From: Anthopleura xanthogrammica
Lineage: Eukaryota; Cnidaria; Anthozoa; Actiniaria; Actiniidae
Direction: 5' to 3'
Assembly: GCA_964019055.1 (NCBI GenBank)
Contig: OZ025208.1
Span: 13,059,597-13,123,596 of the forward strand
DNA: 64,000 nt
Below are positions 1-12,050 of the stretch, in pieces. Made by a program: the position numbers and the translations under genes. Below the pieces are notes generated by a model. That model saw only the letters and a program-made list of their open reading frames with translations. It made no database searches and was not told the origin of the DNA. Within the stretch, counting starts at the first letter, position 1; each line of letters starts with the position of its first letter.

Positions 1-2630
1 AAATTAATAAATAATTGATAAATAAATTATAAAAGTATAAAAGTGTAAAATACCGCTGTGTTTATTGATTACAGACTCATTTACTCAGGGTTAAACTCAT
101 TTAACCTTTAAAATTTTTCATAAACAATAGGGTATAAAAGCACTTCAACAATACAAACACTTTTAAGTTCTATTGAACTAATTTCGCTACACTTTCAAAA
201 AACCTTCAAATTTTATCGATACCCTGAAAAAAACCCAGAGTTAAAGTCGGCCTGCACGCAGGCTAGTTCCCTCTGGGAACGAGATTGGATTGTTTTCAGG
301 TTCGAGCGTGACTACATCCTCTTCCGTTGATACAATGTTACACTGTTTTTTGACTATTATCCAGAATCTCACTTCCGGTAGTGGGTACCGGTAACCCATC
401 ATTTACCTAAAAACCAGCCGGGTGGGCTTAACTTATACTCATTCCTGTGCAGGGGCGGAATGGTGGATCCAAGATTTTTCATCTGGCTGGGGTGCTACGT
501 TTTAAGGGAACACCAAACTTAAAGGAAAAATAGAATTACCGATAATATCCAAATTCCAGAAAGAGAAAGTTCGTTATTTCGTAGGTATCCCAGGTTGGGT
601 ATCTTAAAAAGCTGCAGTAGGGACATAAAGTTGACCCAAGGGAGGGCCGGGTGAACCCCTTAGAATCAAAGGAAAAAAACAAATTTTTTTGTTGTTGATT
701 ATCTTCGAAGTAGGGGCACAAAGATATGCATGCCCCTGCTAGGGGGTGGGGGGGGGGGGATTAATGGGCTTATAACGGAGGAAGAAGGGTATCTTCTGGG
801 GAGCTTATAACTGTAAGGGAAAAGAGAAGTCGAGAGGAAAATGAAACGATCAGTTATTTCTTTCTTCTATTTTCCCAATTATATATTTCAGGTCGATATA
901 AACCTCAATAAGCGCATCTCTTTTATATCTCCAATACGTTCATGTGTAATCAGCGGCAGAATATAACTCGAGACACGAGAAGTGGGCTTATAACTGGCAA
1001 CAATCCTTATTAAATTTTTACTTTAAATTGGACAATATTCCCTTGTAAGGGTGCCGCTTTTATCTTCTCCGAGATTTAATTATTTTCAATAATATCATAC
1101 ATGGTTGTAGTACTAATATTGGTTTATTGTGCTCTAACAAAAGAGAGCGTAATACAGTAATTTTCACACGTTATATCGAAAATACCTAAATATTTCTGTT
1201 TCTTCAAAACATGTTCAGTGGAGCTACTTTTATGTTTGACGATGATGTTAGACCTTTTCGCTAATCCGTATAGTATTAAATACTATTTTATTACTTGAGA
1301 TAGGATTTTTAAACGATTTTTGGTTGGCCAATTCACCCACTAAAATATGTAAATTGATATGGGGCCGTCTGAGTGTTCGCCATAGCAACCGAGTGTATCC
1401 ATCTCCATCAAGTACAAATGGTCTACAAGTAACAAGAATATACACATCAGCCAAGACTTTTCTAGAAAATTTTGTACCATTTCTATAACACGAGGTAAAG
1501 TACCAGATATTTTAGATTTTGTCGATGCCACGAAGATCTGATTAAAGCCTTTAAACCAACAAAAAAATTTCTAAGCACAATAGTTGAATGACTCCCAAGG
1601 GATAAAGTCTTTGTTTTTTATTCACTCGGCTCAAATTGGTCTAAAGAACTCGCGGTTAATGGATTATACTTTGTCTTGTTATATTCAGTGTGCTCCAGAG
1701 TGAAATTCTCTATCAGAAGAAAGTAGAAACGAAGGACATAAAGGACAGATAATTCCAATGGAAGGTCAGTAGTAAAACTCGTGGACTTCGCGTTGCCTTG
1801 CCGTGTGTCGAGCTTGAAGCGCATTTCGGAGATTATGTTCGTATAAATTTATTTTATCAAGGGATCTTTGGCTCGTAATTGTCATCCAGCTGCGTTAAAA
1901 AAGAACACGAGATAAGACAGCGCAAAGAAAGAGTTATCTAAACACGACATTTCTTTCCTTTGGAGATTTTATTTGCATGAACTAGAATCGTGTAAATGGT
2001 CTGAGTTTCAAGGAGTAGTCGAGCAGTGTTTGTGTTGATTTATTTTAAGGGTTTATAAGAGCTGAAAGGATCAATATAGCATTAATTATAGGTTTGTTTG
2101 CAGTGTATTATAAATTCCTAATTAGTGTAGAATATTGACCAGGTTTCTTCGCTGGTATCTGCGCCATTAGAAATGATATCGTTGTAAAGAAGTATTGTTG
2201 CTTGTTGTAAAAAGATTTAACACAAAGTGCCTCGTTCTGCATGTTTCAATCTTCATCAATGGTAGTCACCCAAAAATATGCAAACAAAGCCTTTTATGAA
2301 TTTCTTCTGGTTAAAAAATTAACTTCTGAGGTTGTAATTCATATACATATAAATGCACGAATTCATGTACATATGACTCCATCATCAATATCCCCCCAAC
2401 CCCAATATTGGAGGGGGGACGTAGCTAGGAGGTAGAGGAAGGCCCAAGATGGGATGTGACTGACTTATGACAGCTGGGACTGTAAGGGAAAATGAGAGGC
2501 CCACATCTTAACACAATTCTATAACCACTTTTAAACATTAAAAATGTTTACGTGCATTTTACAACAGCATTATGTTGTTGCATTCACAAGAAAACATTTT
2601 GACGCTAGAGTTCTTGTTTTTTTGTCAATT
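1..2630. other. Left flank: AT-rich, no firm exon
   Basis: I see no exon that I can tie to a protein family. Around 248-262 lies a short GC-rich hairpin (GCCTGCACGCAGGC), a style of foldback scrap common in this window. A G-run sits near 746-758. Two overlapping minus-strand reading frames at 1248-1531 are discussed under rejected items. The interval must contain the promoter and the first exon of the + strand gene at 2.6-6.4 kb. Candidates are an X-box-like site at 1376-1389 and a 7-nt coding exon at 1758-1764. Confidence 0.5.
1376..1389 (+). promoter_or_regulatory. X-box-like RFX site upstream of paralogue A
   Basis: The sequence TTCGCCATAGCAAC matches the RFX consensus RYYNYYATRRNRAC at 13 of 14 positions; the first base is T rather than a purine. 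The CCATAGCAAC half is the usual strong half-site. It lies about 1.25 kb before the first supported exon of paralogue A and 369 bp before the speculative start exon at 1758. RFX sites mark promoters of ciliary genes in animals. The function here is inferred from sequence only. Confidence 0.35.
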
Positions 2631-5600
2631 ATATTCAGATTCAAAAGAAGATGTCCCCCCTGAGCAGGAGGAGGTGAAGGAATCCCAGGAGGAGGTGAAG
2701 GAATCCCAGAAAAAGGGAGATAGAAAAGAAAAGTCAAGCAAAAGACCTGAATCAAAACTAGATAAAAAGACACAGAAGCTTATTGCTGATTTAAAAAGAT
2801 GCAAGATACAAATGGGAGAGGCAAAAAAAGCTATACAGAGGCCTCCAGTGTAAGTATTAAAAGACAGAGCAGAACACATTCAGAGGGATCTCAAATGTTT
2901 GCACTTCAAGGACCATGAAGCATAGTTTTGGGTGGTGGGTAGGGGGAGGGGGGTTATCTGGTGTCTGGGGGAATGCCCACATGCTCTCGGAGGGGCAATT
3001 GCAACATATTATTGCAATAACTTTTGAGGGACCTACCATTATCATCATCACCAGCTGCGGCCAGCAAATCCACCACATACATATCCACAATTATCATTGT
3101 CGATATTCATCACCATCATAATTATTCATCATCTTCATATCATTATAATAATAAACATTTATCAAGTATGATAACTGACCTAATTTTGATTGTCAAGAGT
3201 GCATTTTTTCTCTAGAAAACCCTTCACACCAGATATATTCAACAGTCTATCACCATACTACAATGTCTACACAGTCAATTATCTACTAAAAGATTTAGAA
3301 AACCAGGTAAGTATTATGAAAACAGTTTTAGAGAAGTGACCTTTTTCATACCAGGGCCTGAAATACAAGCTGGTCAGCAGACAATGTCTGACCAGAATTG
3401 GAACTTGTCTGGTCAAATCTTTGTCTTGCTGGTCATTTCGACCAGTAGTGTTGAGCCAGAAATGGGGTATGACTGGTCAAGCTTAGACCAATTTGGCTGG
3501 TCATCGTGACTGGTGACTGACCAGCCATTATTTCAAGCCTGGCATATTGTGTTTGAGCCCTCCTTCTCCTCCAGTTCCCCTTCCCCTGCCTCCCTCACCC
3601 CCTTTCCCTCCCCTTGAGCTGATACATAGGCTCATATCATTGTTTTATCCACAGGATCAGAGTCCTCTCAGACAACCATGGGGACATAGAGCAACAGCCC
3701 TTGGATTACCAGGTAATTGGTGGATGGGCTTGTTGAAAGTACACTCAAGCAGTGGGTGGGGGAAGGGAGCAGTGGCATAGCAAGGGTAAAAGTGGGGGGG
3801 GGGGGGGTGGCAACCAATAGCAGTCCAAGATCTAGCAGGGAAGTTGGTGAAGGTCTTTCATGTTCATGTTCATGTTGATGGCAATGATAGATGATGATCG
3901 TGATGATGAGCTTGGTCATGTTGTAATAGTGATAGTGATGAAGATGTCAATAATGATGATGATGATGATGGATGGTGATGATGATCAGCTTGGTCAGGTG
4001 GTAATAGTGATAGTGATGAAGATGTCAATAATGATGGTGGTGATGATGATCGATGATGATGATGGATGATGATGATGATCAGCTTGGTCAGGTGGTAATA
4101 GTGATAGTGATGAAAATGTCAATAATGATGGTGATGATGATGGATGATGATGATGATCAGCTGGGTCAGGTGGTAATAGTGATGGTGATGAATATATTAA
4201 TAATGACGAATAATGACAATCATAAATGATCCATGATGAAGATAAAAATATGATTTAGTGCTGAATGTATTTATTTTTGTCTCATAGATCCTGAGTTGTC
4301 ATTAAAGATGGACAAGTATGTTTGCAAACACTTCCCAATAATTTAAACCCTATCACAGTTTTCCCATTTCAGACCATGTTTCATTCCCTTGAGTATTATT
4401 TCTTTTGCAAATCAGTCATGCTTGAGAAGATGTAGACCTCAAACGAAGAATCTTATTCTAAAGGCTCATCTCATCACACATATTGGTTTTTGTGGAGGGA
4501 GGAAAACTGGAGTACCCAGAGAAAACCCTCGAATCAAGGGAGTTAGTAACAACAAATCAAACAAACTCTATTCGCATGCAACATCCGCAAGAATCAAACC
4601 TGTGACCCAACCCGTAGGACACAGTGGTGAAAAGGGGACATAGCATGTACCCGCTACTTCTGGCCACCCCCAGTTTTACATCATTTGATATATTTGTCTC
4701 TTCGTTGTAGAATTCCAGGCCCAGTCAATCCATCAAGAATTCCAGGAACACTGTTCCGTTCCAAATCATGGTGGGTTCTTCTCGGTAGCGTTACTGCAGA
4801 GCAAAGTTTTGAGATGGGGGGGGGGGGCTAATCAGGGAGGGGGGCTAAGCTACAGCAGCCTTATCCCCAGCCTTATCCGCAGTTCCGGTTATCCTAGCCT
4901 CCTACGCAGACGCTCTTAGGGTCGTCACGCAATGCTTCTCTTTGCGTGACAACGTGACGATCATAAGAACGTCTGCGAAGGAGGCTACGGTTATCCCTGC
5001 ACCAAGTATAATTTTCTGGTGATTTTCTTTAAAATAATTCCCAAATACTCTTTTTGATAAAGGGCTAAGAATATTGTGGATCCAAACAAGAGTCTTGGGA
5101 GTACACGTCTGCCACCACTACCAATGCCTTCTTTTCCCAAATTCAATCAAGCAACATTCCAGCCTCACCAAATGAACTTCGATGAGCTACAGAAATTTAG
5201 GTATGCATTAAGAATGTTTCTACTTTATTGGGAATCAAAGATGGCGCGTTAAAGTCGATTATCGAAAAGAAACAAAAACACTGGGTTAAAATCGAATGGT
5301 GGATAAATCGAATATTCTGGGTTAAAATCGAATAGTGAAAAAATCGAATACTCTGAGTTGAAATCGAATAGTGAAAAAATCGAATACTCTGGGTTAAAAT
5401 CGAATAGTGAAAAAATCGAATACTCTGGGTTAAAATCGTATAGTGAAAAAATCGAATACTCTGGGTTAAAATCGAATAGTGCAAAAATCGAATACTCTGA
5501 GTTGAAATCGAATAGTGCAAAAATCGAATACTCTGAGTTGAAATCGAATAGTGCAAAAATCGAATACTCTGGGTTGAAATCGAATAGTGCAAAAATCGAA

Positions 5601-6419
5601 TACTCTGAGTTGAAATCGAATAGTGCAAAAATCGAATACTCTGGGTTGAAATCGAATAGTGCATACAGGGGCGGATCCAGGGGGGTGATTTGGGTGACAA
5701 GTCACCCCCCTTGTTGTTGAATATAATAAGAATAAAGGATCAAAAAATACACTATGTAATGCCTTGCTAGGTACCAGTCACCCCCTTGAAATCCTTCTGG
5801 ATCCGCCACTGGCATAAATCGAATACTCTGGGTTAAAATCGAATAGTGCAAAAATCGAATACTCTGGGTTAAAACCGAATAGTGCAAAAATCGAATACTC
5901 TGGGTTAAAATCGAATAGTGGAAAAATCGAATATTCCGGGTTAAAATCGAAATAACGAAATACCCTGTTTTCAAGACCTCTGTCCTGACATTCTTAGCAT
6001 GTTCTTCGTCGAGCATGCGCAGTAAGAATAACAGGGCATTGGAGTCGAGAATGCTCCAGTGCTTCTGGACTTCGTGTATTGAGGGAGCCGAGAGAGCCAG
6101 GACCAGCCAAACTCTAAGTTTTGAAACAGGATGTCAATAAGACTGTACTTATTTTTCAAAATTCAGGGTTGAAATGAAGAATGTATTGGTCGAAATGGAA
6201 GAAAAACGAGCCAAAAAAGATTACGACAGAACGATGAAGGAATGGGAACGAATGAACCTGTCAGAACTAAAGACCTTGCCCCCTCAATCTCGGTACCATG
6301 TGAAGAAGGCAATCCACTCTTATCTGGGGACAACACAGGGTTCAGCCAAGGCCTTGAAACCTCTGACTAAACAAATATGGGATGAAAAGTCTGACCAGTT
6401 GGTGACTGAACGTAGTTGA
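1758..6419 (+). CDS. Unidentified protein, tandem paralogue A
   Basis: Supported exons are 2639-2849, 3216-3306, 3655-3712, 4288-4315, 4711-4770, 5063-5200 and 6167-6419 (TGA). All are bounded by AG/GT and keep one frame. A possible first exon is ATG GAA G at 1758-1764 with donor gtcagt; it supplies the required phase-1 base and would give 281 residues, but it is weak. The protein has a Lys/Glu-rich N-terminus, a block with FTPD then YYNVY, a WGHRAT block, PGPV, a GSTRLPPLP block, a basic helical stretch (KKDYDRTMKEWERMN) and LPPQSRYHVKKAI near the C-terminus. Every block recurs in the gene at 7.9-11.4 kb with the same intron phases, so the two are tandem duplicates. There is no signal peptide or membrane segment. 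I do not recognise the family. Short, Pro-rich, multi-exon proteins like this occur among axonemal microtubule inner proteins, and the X-boxes nearby fit a ciliary role, but this is inference. Confidence 0.75.
3352..3541. mobile_element. MITE, CAGGGC..AAATA family, copy 1
   Basis: A ~190 bp foldback in intron 3 of paralogue A. It begins CAGGGCCTGAAATA and ends TATTTCAAGCCTGG. The interior repeats CTGGTCA/TGACCAG motifs many times. The family recurs at 12655-12856 and 17950-18132, and as an internal piece at 32005-32163. Confidence 0.7.
3850..4195. repeat. GATGAT-rich minisatellite
   Basis: About four imperfect copies of an ~85-95 bp unit in intron 4 of paralogue A. Each has a GATGAT run, then GATCAGCTTGGTCAGGTGG, then TAATAGTGATAGTGATGAA and ATGTCAATAATGATG. 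The reading frames here are repeat artefacts. Confidence 0.8.
4486..4640 (-). mobile_element. tRNA-derived SINE piece (copy 1)
   Basis: On the minus strand this reads as a tRNA-like B box (GGTTTGATTC) followed by GGGTTTTCTCTGGGTACTCC and TTTTCCTCCCTCCACAAAAA. The same order is seen at 16765-16935, 49052-49205, 52225-52440 and 61300-61470, so it is a dispersed family. It sits in intron 5 of paralogue A. Confidence 0.6.
4895..4987. mobile_element. Small foldback MITE
   Basis: Arms TAGCCTCCTACGCAGACG and CGTCTGCGAAGGAGGCTA pair as inverted repeats. The inner arms CGTCACGCAA and TTGCGTGAC also pair. The element is 93 bp and lies in an intron of paralogue A. Confidence 0.75.
5271..5958. repeat. 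36-bp tandem array split by a MITE
   Basis: The unit is about 36 bp: AAATCGAATACTCTGGGTT followed by AAAATCGAATAGTGA or the variant ending AGTGCAA. There are roughly 11 units from 5271 to 5660, then an inserted element (5666-5811), then about four more units to 5958. Variants GGGTTA/GAGTTG and GTGAAA/GTGCAA are arranged in blocks, which suggests spread by unequal exchange. A related array lies at 43745-43990. Long open frames on both strands are a by-product of a period divisible by three. It sits in the last intron of paralogue A. Confidence 0.9.
5666..5811. mobile_element. MITE with 5-bp target duplication inside the 36-bp array
   Basis: The ends are CAGGGGCGGATCCAG and, inverted, CAGTGGCGGATCCAG: 15-bp terminal inverted repeats with one mismatch. 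GCATA occurs directly on both sides (5661-5665 and 5812-5816), which fits a target-site duplication. The element is 146 bp with no coding capacity. A relative lies at 57742-57927. Confidence 0.85.
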
Positions 6420-7102
6420 ATTCAAAAATCGTGCAGAAACTTACTGTTTTCTTATTCAAACCTCTTGGGAATTGTATTTTTAGTTTGACTTTTATCCATC
6501 GACACAGTATTTTTCGAGCTATCTGGTAAAGAAAGCCATAACAATCAAGGGAATGACATGCAAACAGAACTCGAAAAACCGGGTTTAGTGGCTAGCTATA
6601 ATTACTACTAAAAAAGGCTTCCGAATCAATCTCAATCAATTGCACCTGAACGCTTTATTTGAGGCAACTTCTATTGAACTCAGTGAGTAGGTGTTTTCCA
6701 AGTTTAGAAACTGAAATAGTTTATCGATAGAAAAAGTAACAAGGATTCTCAACTTGTATATTTTTCTCATCAGCCGCTCTGGAGAAACAAAACTTCCAGT
6801 TACGTGATGTGATTTATATGTAGGTTTTTCTCGAGTGAAAAGTTTTTCAGTGTTCTCAGTACTTTTATGAATTATTTGGAATGTGTTGCCAGAGTTATAC
6901 CAGCCAACTCAGTGTATTTTAGAGTCGAATTTGTGGACGATTTGTGAACAAAAAAATCCTGCCTGGAGTCGGATTTTTTTCCAAGAAAAAATCAGCGTGC
7001 AACAAAATTCAAATCTTAAACAAAAAATTGTAAATATATGGAGTTCATTTTAGAATTAAGCATGTTTTATTCTATTACTGATAGACTCAAGTGTGCTGAG
7101 GT

Positions 7103-7108
7103 AATAAA
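7103..7108 (+). terminator. Candidate poly(A) signal, paralogue A
   Basis: AATAAA about 690 bp after the TGA at 6419, followed within 30 bp by a TGTGTGG-rich stretch. It is the first clear canonical signal I noticed downstream; an earlier variant signal is possible. Confidence 0.4.
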
Positions 7109-7638
7109 AGTGTGTGGTCTGTGAAATCGTCTTTTTTTTTATCTTAAAACTTTACTCTATTCAAGTAGATTTTCTTTAGCAGTCACTTTAAAGTGGCTTT
7201 CGTTCTTAGTGTAGTGAATCAACAGTGCCACAAGGCCACGACATTTAGCAAAACTCTGATAAAGATTTTCTAACTTTTTAGTAACACATAGCCATACATG
7301 CAGTCTAAAAAAGTTTTAAACGGTTTAATTTAAGTACACTGAATTCAGAAATGGCAACGAAAATAATGCCTTTTAGAACATACGTAAGGTTTTGTTGTCC
7401 CAAACAACGACTCTCTCTTTGTACAAGAAGAAAAAACCGAGCTGACAGTTAGGTAAACAATTTAAACAAAAAGTACTCACGTCATTAGCTCTTTACAATC
7501 ACTAGAATATAATATTTGCAGAACTCATCAAGTTCTATTAATTAACTTCTAACTGACTTCTAAGCGATATGTAAATATTTCATTATTTGGACTCCTTTGC
7601 GCAAGTCCTCTGGGAATCGTGGTGGAGTCATTTTGGAC

Positions 7639-7652
7639 GTTTCTATGGAAAC
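7639..7652 (+). promoter_or_regulatory. X-box (RFX) site upstream of paralogue B
   Basis: GTTTCTATGGAAAC fits RYYNYYATRRNRAC at all 14 positions and is nearly palindromic. It ends 287 bp before the ATG at 7939. RFX-family factors bind this motif in promoters of ciliary genes across animals, so it hints that paralogue B is expressed in ciliated cells. Confidence 0.6.
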
Positions 7653-7938
7653 ATCAAGAAGCCAATTTAATGTTTTTCAATCAAACTTTCAATCAACTTT
7701 TGCTGTGAAGACACGGTTTGGATTACTCTTTAAAGGTAGGTCAAATTTAATAAATTTAATCTGTTGAAAAAAGTTTAAACGACGAAAAAAATGGTTTTTG
7801 TACACGAGGAGAATGTGGAAATGTTTGACAAAGGAAGCGTGGATGTAAGGACAAGATACTCACTACACAAGTGTTGCTTATTGTCGTCTTGTTTACCAAG
7901 ATGTAACTGAGATGTTTTTCTTGCTTTTGTCAGGAAAA

Positions 7939-10900
7939 ATGGCAGAAAATGGCGAAGTAAGCTACGCTGAATCCCCAACAAAAGGCAAGTACAAAATAAC
8001 CATAAACGTTGGTATTATTTTATGTACAAAAATAACTTGATAGTTCAATGGAAAAGTGACCGACATTTTCAATTCAAAATCGCTTTGAAAGAAGTTTTGT
8101 TCACACGTTTTTGTGAGCTTTTTCATGCTTATTTAGATTCAAAACCGTTAAAAATGTACATCAGCTTTCTGTGAAAGGGTTTTCAGGACTGAAAGTAACT
8201 TCATAAACTTTTTTGGAGGATAAAAACACTTTGCTAACTTATTTCAAAAATGTCAGCCAAAAGCATGTGTGATCATGCTAATTAAGTTAACCCGAAAAAA
8301 AAATAGCCAACGCCAAGAAAAGAAATCAAAGATAGTTCTCTTAATTCCTCTTTTACGTAGTTTCTCTTATCAAATTTAATTAAATTATTACTTAGCTTAG
8401 TTGACAACTTTTAATCTTGGCCAAACTTGGCAATTATTAGAATTGTTTTTGGTACTTTAATCCCTAAGCATCAGACATGCACATGGAACAGGGATTTGAC
8501 ATGAATAGGCACCACACGGAGCCCAAATCCAGGACTGACTCTGATTGGATGGTTTGCGTTTTCCTCGCTTCTGATTGGTTTATTTATTTTTTCTTTTGAT
8601 TTATGTGTTTTTCAACTCATAGGCACGGAATGCACCGAGGAAGAGCTCAAGCACATTGTAGAGAGCGACACTCCAGGTATGGAGTCACCAACTCGTGCTA
8701 AGACTCGTGCGCGATCACAGATACTCGGTGAGCTGCTGCGAGTGAAGAAGGAGATGGATAGAGGACCTTCTATTGCTGGCAAATCACCGACGGTGTAAGT
8801 ATAGAAACAGAACACAAAAAACTACTTCAATTTAAAGCACTGTTAATTATATTGAGCAAATAAAGGCAGAAGAAGAATGGAAAACAACCTGAAACACGTA
8901 TGAAACAAAAAAGAAAATAGCAAGAAAAGCAAGAAATATCAGGTTTTATCAGACACATCCGGATGCAGTGAAAACAAAGAAGCCATTTTGAAGCCACAAT
9001 CCAGGAATCCGACATTGAAATGGCTTGTCATGCATGGGAAGCCATTTCAATGTTATGGCACGTTTTTGTAAATCATGATCCGTACGGTACTTTTCCAAGA
9101 CTTATTTGTCTGAAAAGCGCTCAATATTACAAGACTACGTGAAATTCTTTTACCAGGACTTAGTTTTAACTATGACAATAATAACTTTAGTTTTTTCCTT
9201 TACATCTTCAGTAAGGCCTTCACTCCAGATACAGCGAATGATTTAGGATCGTACTACAACAAGTACATTGTCGACTACATGATAGCTGATCAGGTAAGCT
9301 GAAATAAACTTAGTCACAAGTATATGACATGGTTTTACTGATGCGTGAGGCAGTGTAAAGTAATATAATTAAACATGCCGTTCATGTCTTATTGCATATT
9401 TACAGGACGATTACGTACCAAGACCAGGCTGGGGCATGAGAGCAACGTCCTTAAAAATTGTTGGTAAGTGCTCGAGACATTTGCCTGAAGTGGAACCCTG
9501 TACCATCAAAATTGTACATTTGCTCCAAGGGGTCACGTGATATGAACCCCAGAAATCTCAGCGTACGTGTGGTCTATTTTGATGTCAATTCTAATTGAAT
9601 TTGTTATTAACATTATAGAACCTGAAGTAAGCTGGAGAATGGACACGTAAGTAAACAATCAAGTAATTTGTAATCTATATACCAGACAGACAGACAGAAA
9701 GATTGAGTGACAAACAGAAAGATGGACAGACAGACAGACAAACAGACAGAAAGATGGACAGACAGACAGACAGATAGACGGACAGACAGACAGACAGACA
9801 GACGACTTCTACGAGGGCGTATTTAAGGGGATCCTAGGGTGCCCGCGAACCCCCTTTGTAAGAAAAGGAGTGATAAATATTAAAACAATGTGGCTGTGAC
9901 GATAAACTGATAATGGGATTTGATATTTATAATGTCCAGAGGCACCTCATGAAGAACCTTTTTTTTTGGGGGGGGGGGGGAAGGGAAGGTGGTTTCATGT
10001 GCAGAGACAACAAACAAAATGGCAGCTTTCCGGTTATACTGGATACTAGATATTAAAGCACCTGGTCTACCCAACTTTGATGCATGTGGGATTACCCTTC
10101 TTAATGGGGAGTATATGAGCGCATGTTCCCACGAGGAACTCGATCAATATCAAGCTGGGTGTAATGTCTCTTCCTCTCACATCTCAGTTTCCCAGGTCCG
10201 GTTCACGACTCGGTTGTCCCGAGAGGATTCTACAAGGAAGGCTTGTGGTAAGCAAATAGTTTTAGAAATATTAATAAAAATAGACCCTTATCGAATATAT
10301 TAACATGATATCGCTGTGGGCGTGGCTTCTATCCTCAGACCTGGCCTCCATCACATGTAAATACAGTTGCTTTCCTCCACTTCGTTGGGTTACCACGCGG
10401 AATAGTACAATTTGACGCTCCCGCGCTTGCTGATTAAAACGACTTTAATATTCTCGTGTTCCGGTTTTCCTCCCTCCGCAAAAATCAACACTCCCATGTA
10501 TTCCAATCACGGAAAGAGGGGCCACAGGCTTGGGAGGCTTTTTTTGCCCAAGATTTACAGGAAATTTGTTTCTGGGGTAAACCCACCAACTCTCTACCTG
10601 TTGTTTGAGCCCCTTTTTGATGTGATTTTCACATTCAAATGTTTCAGGAGTAAAAACCTATCAGGACTGGATCCCAATCAAGGAAGCACAAGGTTACCGC
10701 CTATCCCCAAGGTCACATTCCCCAAGCTGAGCAATAACAAATATCGACACTTTAACATGAACTACGACCATGTACAGCCGTTCAGGTGAATATTATTATT
10801 ACTTTCGTTATTTCCTCAAGACAACGTTGCAGACACTTGATCTGAAATGACAAGAAAGCAAATTAGGTCCATTGCTTGACGCAAGAGCGCAACCATCCAG

Positions 10901-11442
10901 GAGGGCTTACGCACGATCCAAGCGTGCATGGATAGCAAAAGTGGCAAAATGTTTTCCCATTTCACTTGTCGTTCCCTTGATAATAAGATTTTTTGTTTGA
11001 GTTGTATCCATATTCCTGTGTCTTCTCATATGCAACCATTAAACAAAGAAATGATACTCTAGGGAATGACATTGGGGTCTGAAATGGGTAAACAAACCGC
11101 CCGAGCTAAAAAGGACTATTTTTTTTTCGTGGCCAAGTTTCCTTATAACCGATCCCATGCTCAGGAAGGTTTTTTTTCCTTCTTGTTAACAGAGCCGACG
11201 TGAAGAATGTTCAGAACACCAAGTACCAACGCAGAATGGAAGCTGACTACAAACGAACAGTAAACGACTGGAACAGAATGAACCTGGCTGAAATCTACCA
11301 ACTTCCACCGCAGTCCACTTATAACGTCAAGAAAGCCATCCAGACGTACCTAGGGGGCTCCAAGGGGTGCCACAAGGCTCTGAACCCTTTGTTGAAGGAC
11401 ATGACCCCAAGAGGATCTATATGCTCAGCTAAGAATGAGTAG
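7939..11442 (+). CDS. Unidentified protein, tandem paralogue B
   Basis: Eight exons join in frame to 277 residues: 7939-7984, 8623-8794, 9212-9293, 9406-9463, 9619-9646, 10188-10247, 10648-10785 and 11193-11442 (TAG). The start is ATGGCAGAAAATGGCGAAG. Intron 1 begins GCAAGT, so it appears to be a GC-AG intron. Exons of 58, 28, 60 and 138 nt are the same length as in paralogue A, and intron phases match. Shared blocks are FTPD..YYNKY, PGWGMRAT, FPGPV, GSTRLPPIP, a basic helix (YKRTVNDWNRMNLAEI) and LPPQSTYNVKKAIQTYLG near the C-terminus. The N-terminus differs from A. No transmembrane or signal segment is visible. I do not recognise the family. The X-box upstream suggests a ciliary protein, possibly an axonemal inner protein, but this is unproven. 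Confidence 0.85.
9680..9805. repeat. GACA tetranucleotide repeat
   Basis: Interrupted (GACA)n/(CAGA)n with AGATGGACAGACAG sub-blocks, in intron 5 of paralogue B. Confidence 0.9.
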
Positions 11443-12044
11443 ATGAGAACCTAGAATTGACCCTTCTCAAAATTATCTTGAATGTGAGGCTAACATGGAA
11501 ATACAAAAGAAACGCCACAAATTTCATCGAGAAAAAGTTCGATTTCTTTCGTACTTTCATGTTTTCTTCTCATCCAAGATCATTTTTAGGAGGGTTGATT
11601 GATTCATAGGTGTAGGAAGAGATAGATATGTGAAGTATACCGGCTGTCCACTACAACTAGTTGTACCAAGGAACAGTGATTTCAGGGGATCCCAAGTCGA
11701 GTCTTTTACTAACGTGAGGGTTGCAAAGGAGATTAATTTGATTTGTGAAGCCAACAAGAGGGATTTTACTTGTAATTAGTTATAATCAAAGTAGATGTTA
11801 AGGTAACTCATCTTATGAAGAAAATGAACATTTCATAATACTTTAATCATTAGCCATTGATCATAGGTCTCTTGCTTGTAGACATGAGATTGACAGAGCA
11901 GTCACAGTGTAACTAGTCTACTATGACGATATATTGTAGTTTAATTTGATGTTAGATTTCCTATTCAAGCTATAGTTATTTATTGAAAATTTAATTTAAA
12001 TCCGTTAAGATAGAAGATTTTGAAGTTTAAATTGTGTGAGATCA

Positions 12045-12050
12045 AATAAA
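12045..12050 (+). terminator. Candidate poly(A) signal, paralogue B
   Basis: AATAAA in ATCAAATAAATGATT, about 600 bp after the stop at 11442 and about 300 bp from the RPL11 signal on the other strand. Confidence 0.4.

Larger units (their letters stand above)
6420..7938. other. Intergenic region between paralogues A and B
   Basis: AT-rich sequence holding the 3' UTR of paralogue A (AATAAA at 7103-7108) and the promoter of paralogue B (X-box at 7639-7652). I see no exon or mobile element. Confidence 0.6.

Noticed and set aside
1248..1531. Two overlapping minus-strand frames that read protein-like in succession (MASTKSKISGTLPRV, then ADVYILVTCRPFVLDGDG)
   Set aside because: They need a frameshift or an unsupported splice, and I recognise no family. 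They might be a pseudogene or transposon relic but the support is too thin to annotate.
5197..5720. Long open frames on both strands (YSISTQSIRF and KSNSEKIEYSGL repeats)
   Set aside because: They are a consequence of a 36-bp tandem repeat lacking stops; no start context, splice or family evidence.
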